From contig OZ271833.1 of assembly GCA_965601665.1 (NCBI GenBank), positions 1,984,001 through 2,048,000 of the forward strand: a stretch of DNA of 64,000 nucleotides. The letters run 5' to 3'. The notes beneath the pieces were generated by a model, which did not search any database, had not been told where the DNA came from, and was given only the letters and a program-made list of their open reading frames with translations. The DNA is from JANQNX01 sp965601665. Lineage in GTDB: Bacteria > Pseudomonadota > Gammaproteobacteria > Eutrophobiales > Eutrophobiaceae. A program made the translations under genes and the position numbers. Below are positions 45,358 to 53,399 of the stretch, in pieces (position 1 is the first letter of the stretch; each line of letters opens with the position of its first letter).

Positions 45358-46191
45358 TCATTGTTCATTGTCATCCAGCAGCAGCCTGTAAACCTCGTTT
45401 TTCTTGCGGCCGGTAATTCTGGCTGTTAATGAGGCTGCATCCTTGCTACCGAGTTTTTCATTTAAAATCATGAGCACCCTGCGCACTTCATCGTCATCAG
45501 CGCTGATAGCCGACGCACCCTCAACAACCAGCACAAACTCACCTTTGCTGGCAATTGTTTTATCATCAAGTTTCTGCAACATATCAGCAAGTGGTGCCAG
45601 CACGATCTGTTCATACTGCTTGGTCAGTTCACGCGCCAAGGTTACACGACGCTGTTTACCGAATACCGCAGCCATGTCCTCCAATGCATCACGTATACGG
45701 TGCGGTGTCTCGTAAAAGACGAGGGTACGCGTTTCATTGACCAGTGTGCTTAACAGTTTTTGTCGCGCGGCCGTTTTCGCAGGCAGGTAACCCTCGAATG
45801 CGAAACGATGGATCGGCAGACCGCAAACCGAAAGTGCAGCAATTAGCGCTGAAGGGCCGGGCACGGGGACAACGGGGATGCCGTTTTCAATGGCAGCCGC
45901 AACCAGCTTGTATCCCGGATCGTTGATTAATGGGGTTCCAGCGTCGGAAATCAGTGCAATAGATTGGCCATCTTGCAACAACTGCAGGTACTTTTCTGTG
46001 ACCTGCTCTTCATTGTGTTCATGATATGAAGTGAGCGGCGTAGTAATTGAATAGGACTGCAGCAGAAATCGGCTATGACGTGTATCCTCAGCTGCTACCA
46101 TGTCCACGGCTTTAAGAATATCGATTGCGCGCTGGCTTATATCGCCCAGATTACCAATCGGTGTTGCCACTATATACAAGGTAGAGCTCAA
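45358..46191 (-). CDS. rsmI: 16S rRNA (cytidine(1402)-2'-O)-methyltransferase RsmI
   Basis: RsmI methylates the 2'-O of C1402 in 16S rRNA, the same nucleotide modified by RsmH. The protein has LYIVATPIGNLGDISQRA at the start, the VAAEDTRHSRFLLQ block, ISDAGTPLINDPG and VPVPGPSALIAAL, all family hallmarks. The TTG at 46191 (277 aa) has AGAGG 6 nt upstream and is preferred; an in-frame GTG at 46206 would add five residues. The gene diverges from lpoA across about 65 bp, as yraL does from yraM in E. coli. Confidence 0.96.
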   Translation of the reverse strand: MSSTLYIVATPIGNLGDISQRAIDILKAVDMVAAEDTRHSRFLLQSYSITTPLTSYHEHNEEQVTEKYLQLLQDGQSIALISDAGTPLINDPGYKLVAAAIENGIPVVPVPGPSALIAALSVCGLPIHRFAFEGYLPAKTAARQKLLSTLVNETRTLVFYETPHRIRDALEDMAAVFGKQRRVTLARELTKQYEQIVLAPLADMLQKLDDKTIASKGEFVLVVEGASAISADDDEVRRVLMILNEKLGSKDAASLTARITGRKKNEVYRLLLDDNEQ

Positions 46192-46256
46192 CTTTGTCCT
46201 CTGCACTTAACGTGATAAATACTGTCGAATTTACTACTGCAATGTACAATACAACC

Positions 46257-48092
46257 ATGCGATTGTTATTCCCACTCCTGGTTTTGTTTTTGCTGGCAAC
46301 TGGCTGCGGCACGGTACGTGAAGAACAGCAGCCTGGCATTGACCCGGAGATGACTGCAAGACAATACATGCTGCGCGGTGAGTACCAGGCAGCAGCCGAG
46401 GAATATCTCATACTCGCAGAAAAAGACAGGATCAACGCGGGCACGTACCGTTTAAAAGCGACGGCTGCGTTCATTGAGGCCGGAAATTACGATCGCGCCT
46501 TTATGATCCTGAATGACACTGCAGCCGAGGAAGACGATGTATTACAACAAAATCGGCGCAGTATACTTGGTGCAAGATTAAACCTTGAGTTTGACAAGTC
46601 TGCACAGGCACTTGCAGATCTGGAGGCATTGGAACCGACAGAGATCCCGGATTCACTTCGCTATGCTTACCATGATTTACTTGCACGCGCTTACCTGGCG
46701 CAAGGTAACTTCACAGCATCAGCAGCAGAACGACTCGTCGCGCAACAATATGCTGCTAATGAAAAACAGCAGCAACAGAACTACAGGGCACTCTGGGACA
46801 GTTTTCAACAATTACCAGACAACGACCTTGATGCCATGTCATCGGTAGCACAGGACGCACTGCGCGGCTGGTTTGACCTCGCTACCATTTATCGTAGCTA
46901 TCGCTTCGATCCCCAAAAACTGGACTACGCTGTTGACAGCTGGGTACAAAGATATCCGGGGCATCCCGCCTTCACGGCAATCGTACCCGGATTGAAAGAA
47001 CAAAGCGCGGGCTTTGTCCAAAGACCTGAAACCATTGGCCTGTTACTACCGCTCAGTAACCAGTACAAAAATGCAGCGGTTGCAATACGTGACGGTTTCC
47101 TGGCTGCCTGGTATTTCGATCGCCAGGGACAGGGAAAATCAAATGTCAAAATCTACGATGCCAACTCGCTAAATATCGTGGAGGCCTATCAACAGGCTAT
47201 TGCTGATGGGGTCGATTATGTAGTCGGCCCGCTTGAAAAAGAAGCGGTGAATAGCCTGCTTGGACAATACGAGCTGCCAGTTCCTGTACTTGCGTTAAAC
47301 CACGTCGATCAGCCCGATGAAGCAGGCAACGACAAGCTGGTTCAATTTGGTCTGGCGCCGGAGGAAGAAGCAAAGCAGGTAGCGGAGCTGGCATTATCGG
47401 ATGGACATAAACTGGCACTGATCGTCACGCCCGACAACAGCTGGGGCAGACGCATAGCCGAAAGCTTTACCGAGCGCTGGAATGAAGTCGGTGGTACTGT
47501 GCTGGAGCAGGCATACTTTTCCAGTGACTTGAAAGACTACGCCACACCTGTAAAAGAGATGCTGAATGTGGACAGCAGCGAACAACGTATCAGGGAGCTA
47601 CGCGGACAGCTAAATCTCAAGCTCAATGCCACCGAAAGACGACGCCAGGATGCCGACTTTATTTTTGCCGCTGCCCTGCCCGGCGATGCCAGGCAATTAT
47701 TGCCGCAGGTCAGGTTTTATCGTGCCGACGATGTACCAATATATTCAACCTCACATATTTTTACCGGAATATACGACAGCACAAAGGATACGGATATGAA
47801 TGATGTTGTGTTTGTGGATATGCCGTGGGTGTTGGATACCCGACGCCAGTTATCATTGATACAGGACTCTTTGAACCGCAACTGGTCACAAGACAGATCC
47901 AACTATCGGCGCCTCTATGCATTTGGTATAGATGCCTATCGCCTTATTCCCGAAATCAATCGCTTGCGGCTGGAAAGAGATACTGTTTATGCAGGGGAAA
48001 CAGGCGACTTGCAACTGGACGAAACGAGCACCATACAACGAAAACTGCGCCGTGCGCGGTTTATTAATGGACAACCTGTACTAAGTAATTAA
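46257..48092 (+). CDS. lpoA: Penicillin-binding protein activator LpoA (YraM), lipoprotein
   Basis: LpoA is an outer-membrane lipoprotein that reaches through the periplasm to activate PBP1A. From the ATG at 46257 the protein has 611 aa, starting MRLLFPLLVLFLLATGC with a lipobox cysteine at residue 17. A TPR-like N-domain (about 20-230) and a periplasmic-binding-protein-like C-domain (about 240-590, with IGLLLPLSNQYKNAAVAIRD) follow. An ATG at 46242 is equally possible. No strong ribosome-binding site is visible before either. yraN follows 15 nt after the stop. Confidence 0.93.
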   Translation: MRLLFPLLVLFLLATGCGTVREEQQPGIDPEMTARQYMLRGEYQAAAEEYLILAEKDRINAGTYRLKATAAFIEAGNYDRAFMILNDTAAEEDDVLQQNRRSILGARLNLEFDKSAQALADLEALEPTEIPDSLRYAYHDLLARAYLAQGNFTASAAERLVAQQYAANEKQQQQNYRALWDSFQQLPDNDLDAMSSVAQDALRGWFDLATIYRSYRFDPQKLDYAVDSWVQRYPGHPAFTAIVPGLKEQSAGFVQRPETIGLLLPLSNQYKNAAVAIRDGFLAAWYFDRQGQGKSNVKIYDANSLNIVEAYQQAIADGVDYVVGPLEKEAVNSLLGQYELPVPVLALNHVDQPDEAGNDKLVQFGLAPEEEAKQVAELALSDGHKLALIVTPDNSWGRRIAESFTERWNEVGGTVLEQAYFSSDLKDYATPVKEMLNVDSSEQRIRELRGQLNLKLNATERRRQDADFIFAAALPGDARQLLPQVRFYRADDVPIYSTSHIFTGIYDSTKDTDMNDVVFVDMPWVLDTRRQLSLIQDSLNRNWSQDRSNYRRLYAFGIDAYRLIPEINRLRLERDTVYAGETGDLQLDETSTIQRKLRRARFINGQPVLSN

Positions 48093-48107
48093 TACAAGTA
48101 CTCATGG

Positions 48108-48470
48108 ATGAGTGAACAAAAACGAATCGGTCAGCGGGCTGAGTCAATTGCGGCAAGCCACCTTAACAAGCATGGCTTGACGATTATTGAGCGTAATTTT
48201 CATTGCCGTTTTGGTGAAATCGATTTGATTGCCAAAGACGAAGAGACGCTTGTGTTTATCGAAGTGCGATATCGAAACAAGCGAGTTAAGTTATCTCCTG
48301 CAGAAACACTGGATGCCTGCAAGGTCGATCGTATTATCACGACAGCGCGCTATTTTCTGAGTCGTAGCCGCCGATATCAAACAATGCAATGCCGCTTTGA
48401 TTTTGTTGGCATAACAGGCGATGAGCAAAAGCCGGATATCGAGTGGATAAAAAATGCGTTTCAGGCATAA
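48108..48470 (+). CDS. yraN: YraN family (UPF0102) putative endonuclease
   Basis: The 120-aa cytosolic protein has the UPF0102 pattern: GQRAESIAASHLNKHG, ERNFHCRFGEIDLIAKD and LVFIEVRYR. The E-D-ExR arrangement is that of restriction-endonuclease-fold nucleases. No reaction is established for the family. It occupies the conserved place between lpoA and diaA, which suggests cotranscription. Confidence 0.93.
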   Translation: MSEQKRIGQRAESIAASHLNKHGLTIIERNFHCRFGEIDLIAKDEETLVFIEVRYRNKRVKLSPAETLDACKVDRIITTARYFLSRSRRYQTMQCRFDFVGITGDEQKPDIEWIKNAFQA

Positions 48471-48494
48471 TCTGCTTTTATTTTCATTGCCCTG

Positions 48495-49088
48495 ATGGAT
48501 TCGATTCAGCGTATAAAAGAAAACTTCCAGGAATGCATACAGGTTAAAACCGATTCCCTGGATACGCTTGCCCCTGTTATTGCGAGGGCCGGAGAGAAGG
48601 TTGCCAGCGCCCTGTTAAATGACCATAAAATTCTTGCCTGTGGTAACGGTGGCTCTGCCGCCTACGCCCAGCATTTCTCGTCAAATATGCTTAACCGTTT
48701 CGAGATGGAACGACCAGGTCTGCCAGCTATCGCTCTGACGGCAGATTCGGCAACACTGACGTCGATTGCCAATGACAGCCAGTATGCAGACGTCTATTCA
48801 AAACAGATACGTGCGCTCGGGCAACCCGGTGATATCCTGCTAACAATCAGCACCAGCGGTGAATCACACAATATTGTACATGCTATCGATGCTGCCCACG
48901 ATCGTGACATGGATGTGCTGGCGTTAACCGGGCGAGAAGGCGGGCAAATCGCTGATTTGATCAATGGTGCTGATGTTGAAATTCGTGTGCCGACCTGGTC
49001 GACGGCGCGTATCCAGGAAGCACATATTCTTATCTTAAACTGCATTTGTGACCTGGTTGATCTTCAGTTACTCGGCCAGGAAAATTAA
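48495..49088 (+). CDS. diaA: SIS-domain protein DiaA (DnaA initiator-associating) / phosphoheptose isomerase-like
   Basis: The 197-aa SIS-domain protein has ACGNGGSAAYAQHFSSNM, TADSATLTSIAND, LTISTSGESHNIVHA and a C-terminal IQEAHILILNCICD. The sequence alone could be GmhA (sedoheptulose-7-phosphate isomerase) or DiaA, which tetramerises on DnaA to time replication initiation. The lpoA-yraN-diaA-dolP order favours DiaA. Confidence 0.88.
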   Translation: MDSIQRIKENFQECIQVKTDSLDTLAPVIARAGEKVASALLNDHKILACGNGGSAAYAQHFSSNMLNRFEMERPGLPAIALTADSATLTSIANDSQYADVYSKQIRALGQPGDILLTISTSGESHNIVHAIDAAHDRDMDVLALTGREGGQIADLINGADVEIRVPTWSTARIQEAHILILNCICDLVDLQLLGQEN

Positions 49089-49107
49089 CAAGGGAACCCG
49101 ATTTATT

Positions 49108-49686
49108 ATGATGAACAAAGCCACTCTTTCTTTACTGTTAGTTATTTGTTTACCTGTCCTTACTGGCTGTGCTGCTGCAGTAATAGGTGGCAGCGCTGTT
49201 ACCGCAGGCACCTTGATCGACAGGCGCACAACGGGCACACAGGTAGAAGACCAGACCATAGAGCTGAAGGCAGGTTCCAGGTTGCGCGAAGACGCTGAGT
49301 TGAATGAGCAAACCCATATTAATGTAACCAGTTACAACACTGTTGTGCTGTTAACAGGTGAAACGCCAACAGATGAATTACGACAGCGAGCGGTCGATAT
49401 TATCAAGTCACTGGAAAAAGTAACGCATATATACAACGAGCTGACGATCGCTGCGCCCAGTTCCATGACAGCGCGCAGCAGCGACTCCATTATCACCAGC
49501 AAGGTTAAAACCAAGATGCTATCTGACCAGGAGATAAGTGGTCTGGCCGTCAAGGTTGTTACCGAGAAAGGTGTCGTGTATCTGATGGGTCTGGTAACAA
49601 AGCGCGAGGCTGAACTCGCTACGGATATAGCACGGCAAACAGGCGGCGTACAAAAGGTGGTAAAACTGTTTCAATACATTGAATAG
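49108..49686 (+). CDS. dolP: Division/outer-membrane stress-associated BON-domain lipoprotein DolP (YraP)
   Basis: DolP is an outer-membrane lipoprotein with two BON domains that binds anionic phospholipid and helps maintain the envelope and BamA function. From the ATG at 49108 it has 192 aa (E. coli 191), with signal peptide and lipobox LTGC. The BON domains lie at about 45-115 (HINVTSYNTVVLLTGETPT) and 125-190 (VKVVTEKGVVYLMGLVTKRE). AGGGA precedes the start by about 12 nt; a frame beginning inside diaA would add 20 residues before the signal peptide and is rejected. Confidence 0.94.
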   Translation: MMNKATLSLLLVICLPVLTGCAAAVIGGSAVTAGTLIDRRTTGTQVEDQTIELKAGSRLREDAELNEQTHINVTSYNTVVLLTGETPTDELRQRAVDIIKSLEKVTHIYNELTIAAPSSMTARSSDSIITSKVKTKMLSDQEISGLAVKVVTEKGVVYLMGLVTKREAELATDIARQTGGVQKVVKLFQYIE

Positions 49687-49695
49687 GTGCCAGGG

Positions 49696-50196
49696 CTAAA
49701 CCCGCAAGCTTGTCATTACTTGCTGATAGATATCCTTGTCAGCCTTGCTAAAACAGCAGGCAATGATCCTGTCAAATTCAGATTCGTAGTCCAGCATGGT
49801 CGTAAGCGCTATCTCTGTTGCCTGTTGAATCGGGTATCCAAAAATACCGGTGCTGATTGCGGGAAACGCTATCTGCTTCATTCCCATTGACGCTGCCAGT
49901 TTCAGGCAGTTTTGATAGCAGGACGCAAGGATTTCAGACTCCCCCTGCCCGCCTCCCCGCCAGACAGGCCCTACCGTATGAATAATATGTCGGGCCGGTA
50001 AACGGAAGCCGGGCGCAAGTTTTGCAGACCCTTCATTGCAACCATTAAGGGAATGATTAAATACCTGCAGCTCTGGACCTGCTGCGGCATGAATTGCACC
50101 ATCAACACCACCTCCGCGTTGCAAACTGCTATTTGCCGCGTTAACGATGACATCAACGGCCAGAGTCGTAATATCGTCCTGTATGATTTCTATCAT
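49696..50196 (-). CDS. Macrodomain protein, O-acetyl-ADP-ribose deacetylase type
   Basis: The 166-aa protein is almost all macrodomain. DDITTLAVDVIVNAANSSL and RGGGVDGAIHAAAG form the ADP-ribose pocket with the conserved Asn and Asp. HTVGPVWRGG and FPAISTGIFGYP complete the ligand loop. It resembles YmdB-type hydrolases of O-acetyl-ADP-ribose and mono-ADP-ribose on proteins. No SirTM, DarT or other ADP-ribosyltransferase lies beside it. It diverges from the DUF255 gene across 59 bp. Confidence 0.92.
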   Translation of the reverse strand: MIEIIQDDITTLAVDVIVNAANSSLQRGGGVDGAIHAAAGPELQVFNHSLNGCNEGSAKLAPGFRLPARHIIHTVGPVWRGGGQGESEILASCYQNCLKLAASMGMKQIAFPAISTGIFGYPIQQATEIALTTMLDYESEFDRIIACCFSKADKDIYQQVMTSLRV

Positions 50197-50255
50197 TCGT
50201 GCCAGATGTTATTGTGCTGCTAATTAAATAAACAACATTTTCATTTTATATTTTC

Positions 50256-52562
50256 ATGTTCAATCATCCCGCCTCGCTAACGGAAAAACTGAATAGTGTC
50301 CTCATGGACAAAGGTTCTGATTATAAACCAAGGACCCGCTACCTTGATGATGCCGGTAAACCACTATATACCAACAGACTTATCCTGGAGAACTCCCCCT
50401 ATTTGCTCCAGCACGCCCACAACCCCGTGGACTGGCATCCATGGGGCGAAGAGGCATTTGCAGCAGCAAGACAACAGAATAAACCCGTATTTTTATCCAT
50501 CGGTTACTCTACCTGTCACTGGTGTCATGTCATGGAAGAAGAAAGCTTTGACAACGAGGATGTGGCAACGGTCATGAACGAGTACTTTATCTGTATCAAG
50601 GTCGACCGCGAATTGTATCCTGACATTGACACGTATTACATGACCGCGGTCATGATGATGCAGGGTCAGGGCGGCTGGCCAATGAGCAGCTTTTTAACAC
50701 CGGAAAGAAAACCATTTTTTGGCGCAACCTATTTCCGGCCTGGACAGTTCATCACGCTGATGCATCGTGTGAATGAACTCTGGCATAACCAGCAAAATGA
50801 CTTGCTGGAACAGGCACAACATTTCAGCAACCAGGTCGCTGATACAATGGCAACAAGGCAATCATTAAATGAGATTGGTAGCAACGTCATTGACCTCACC
50901 GCACAAACATTGATGAATCACTATGATCCAGCACATGGTGGTTTTGGGCAGGCACCGAAATTTCCCAATGAATCTTACCTGTATTTTTTCCTTGACTACA
51001 TCAAGCTGCGAGAGGATGAACAAATACTGTCAGCCCTGATTCGCACACTGCATGTTATGGCTTGTGGGGGTATGTATGACCAGATAGGCGGGGGATTTCA
51101 TCGTTATGCAACGGATCCCGACTGGCTGGTACCGCATTTTGAAAAAATGCTCTACAACCAGGCAAATCTTGCCTGTGTTTATGCCGACGTTTACCAGCTT
51201 ACCGGAGAAAGAGACTTCAGGCGCGTTGCCGAGGAAACGCTGGATTACGTGATTAGAGAAATGACAACAGCGCAAGGTGGTTTTTATTCCGCTACCGATG
51301 CCGACAGTGAGGGGGAAGAAGGACTGTTCTTTACCTGGGAAGAGGAGGAAATCGACAGCTTACTCGGACAAGACGCCGACAAATTCAAGGATCTGTTTCA
51401 GGTATCACCGGGAGGTAATTTTGAAGGGCGTAACATTCCGCATCTACAACATTCATTGCTGCAGTATACGCAAGACAATGGTCTGCAATACGACGACTTG
51501 CTCGAACAGTTAAATGTATACAAATCAATACTGATGCAGGCACGCAACGCTCGCGTGGCGCCGCTGCGTGACGATAAGGTAATTACTGCCTGGAATGGCA
51601 TGATGATCAAAGCCCTGGCCAGGGTCGGCGCCAGGCTTGATCGACAGGACTATGTTGAAGCCGCCAGTAAAGCAGCAAATTACTTGCTACTTACCAACAA
51701 GCTCACCGACGATCATTTGAGCCGTATCAGCATGGACCAACAGGCATCAATTCCGGCACTGCAGGAAGATTATGCCTATCTGGCTGAGGCGCTGGTTGAA
51801 CTCTATGATGCAACGCGTGAAGAACGATGGCTACAGCATGCCATGTCACTGACTGATGCAATGCTGGAACAATTCCTGGATCATAAGGCTGGCGGTTTTT
51901 TTATGACCTGTGCCAGCGGCGCCAGTCTGCTTCCATATATACCCAAGGAAATTCAGGATAACGCTACCGCGTCGGGAAACTCTGTCGCACTGAAACTATT
52001 AGTGCGTTTGTGGCGACGGTCTGGTAAACAGGCTTATCTTCAATATGCACAGGAGCTGGTCCGCAGCTTCTCTGATGCCATTACCCAGCGCCCTTACAGT
52101 AGCAGCTATATGATAGACGGCCTGCTGGAACTATTGGCTGGCGAACAAGATAATCGGCAGTGGTGTGGCGAGGGCAACATTTTCGTACAGTGCACGTCCC
52201 GGTCCCAGGAAGACAGCCTGATGATCAACATAAACCTGGACTGTCGAGATAACTGGTATCTGAATGCATTAACAGGAGATAACAATGAACATGCACCCAT
52301 TACAGTTGCACTGCCAGAGCAGTGGGAAATAACAGTGCTGGATTTCCCTGATGCACAGGAGAAACACGTGGACTACCAGGATACACCCGCTTTGCTCTAC
52401 CCGGGCAGCACGACTATTCGACTCTGCCTGGTAAACAATGCTGATTCAAATAAAAAAGTGATGCCAGGATTTGTTAGACTGAATATCGCTTTACAGGCAT
52501 GTACCACTGACCGATGCGCCGCTACCGAAAAGATCGGCCTGATTGCGTATACTAGGCAATGA
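50256..52562 (+). CDS. DUF255 thioredoxin-fold protein (YyaL/SPATA20 family)
   Basis: This 768-aa protein has an N-terminal thioredoxin-like domain with IGYSTCHWCHVMEEESF (CHWC at 87-90), preceded by NSPYLLQHAHNPVDWHPWG, and GGWPMSSFLTPERKPFFGATYFRP (GGWPMSSFLTP, then FFGATYFRP). A long alpha/alpha barrel of the six-hairpin glycosidase-like type occupies about 220-700. The family is widespread from bacteria to mammals and its activity is unknown; the CxxC could be a redox site. There is no clear export signal. Its stop abuts the next gene's stop with no gap. Confidence 0.9.
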   Translation: MFNHPASLTEKLNSVLMDKGSDYKPRTRYLDDAGKPLYTNRLILENSPYLLQHAHNPVDWHPWGEEAFAAARQQNKPVFLSIGYSTCHWCHVMEEESFDNEDVATVMNEYFICIKVDRELYPDIDTYYMTAVMMMQGQGGWPMSSFLTPERKPFFGATYFRPGQFITLMHRVNELWHNQQNDLLEQAQHFSNQVADTMATRQSLNEIGSNVIDLTAQTLMNHYDPAHGGFGQAPKFPNESYLYFFLDYIKLREDEQILSALIRTLHVMACGGMYDQIGGGFHRYATDPDWLVPHFEKMLYNQANLACVYADVYQLTGERDFRRVAEETLDYVIREMTTAQGGFYSATDADSEGEEGLFFTWEEEEIDSLLGQDADKFKDLFQVSPGGNFEGRNIPHLQHSLLQYTQDNGLQYDDLLEQLNVYKSILMQARNARVAPLRDDKVITAWNGMMIKALARVGARLDRQDYVEAASKAANYLLLTNKLTDDHLSRISMDQQASIPALQEDYAYLAEALVELYDATREERWLQHAMSLTDAMLEQFLDHKAGGFFMTCASGASLLPYIPKEIQDNATASGNSVALKLLVRLWRRSGKQAYLQYAQELVRSFSDAITQRPYSSSYMIDGLLELLAGEQDNRQWCGEGNIFVQCTSRSQEDSLMININLDCRDNWYLNALTGDNNEHAPITVALPEQWEITVLDFPDAQEKHVDYQDTPALLYPGSTTIRLCLVNNADSNKKVMPGFVRLNIALQACTTDRCAATEKIGLIAYTRQ

Positions 52563-53315
52563 TTAGTTGCTGGAAATTAGCTGGAGTTCCAGACCCTGTT
52601 GGTTAATCTTTGCCAGCCTGTTGGCTAATTCAGCCTGCGCGACACAGCCCCCGTTCAGGGCGTAAAGGACAACGTTGTCATGGTTGGGCACGAGATGCAG
52701 CAGTATACAGTCGATATGTTCGTTTAAAGGTCGCAGTATTCGCAGCAACTCCTCTTCTGTGTGCGGTAACAGGTTCATCGCTATTCCACCTTTTTCTGTT
52801 AATGCAGAGCAAAGATCGCGGTGAAACTCTGCTTCATACAGGCATTGAGGCTGTTTTTCCTCGGAATAGATATCAACCAGGATAATGTCAAAGCGGTCAG
52901 TATTGCCTGCCAGGAAACGTTCAGCCGAGTCCTGGATAACGCCATCAGGGTTCATTCCAAAGTAGTGTTCTGCCAGTTCCAGGATATGCTTATTCGGTTC
53001 TATCGAGGTCAGCTTTATTGCGGGTTTGTGCTTTTCAAAGTAACGCTCTATCGCGCCACATCCGGCGCCCAGGTTTAGTAACGAGACAGGCGTGTCAACC
53101 AGTTCAAGCAAGGCCAGCATCGCGACCAGGTTCGGTAGTAGCAGAGCTGCAGGATTCTCAAGGTCAATTAAACTTTGAATCATTTCACCATCAGCACTTA
53201 ACCAGCGATAATTTTCATGTTGCCGAACAGTTAGCTCCTTGCCATCAAGTTTCTTTGAATACAGCAATTCGGTTTTATCTGATCCAAGTTCGTTGATGAT
53301 CTGCAGCAGAGACAT
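52563..53315 (-). CDS. Spermidine-synthase-like SAM-dependent methyltransferase fold protein
   Basis: The 250-aa protein has a Rossmann SAM/dcSAM-binding core: LLNLGAGCGAIERYFEKH, LTSIEPNKHILELAEHYFG and FDIILVDIYSEEKQP. These align with spermidine synthases, but the aminopropyltransferase glycine loop (GGGDG) and DSTDP-type catalytic aspartates are not present, so polyamine synthesis is unlikely. Substrate and partner are unknown. It converges on the DUF255 gene and diverges from rapA across 84 bp. Confidence 0.75.
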   Translation of the reverse strand: MSLLQIINELGSDKTELLYSKKLDGKELTVRQHENYRWLSADGEMIQSLIDLENPAALLLPNLVAMLALLELVDTPVSLLNLGAGCGAIERYFEKHKPAIKLTSIEPNKHILELAEHYFGMNPDGVIQDSAERFLAGNTDRFDIILVDIYSEEKQPQCLYEAEFHRDLCSALTEKGGIAMNLLPHTEEELLRILRPLNEHIDCILLHLVPNHDNVVLYALNGGCVAQAELANRLAKINQQGLELQLISSN

Positions 53316-53399
53316 GATTTTTTATAAAGTCTTTCCTTCCAGTATAAAGCACGCTTACTGTTTGTTACACTCACCGCGTTTTCTTAATGATTGAGACCC

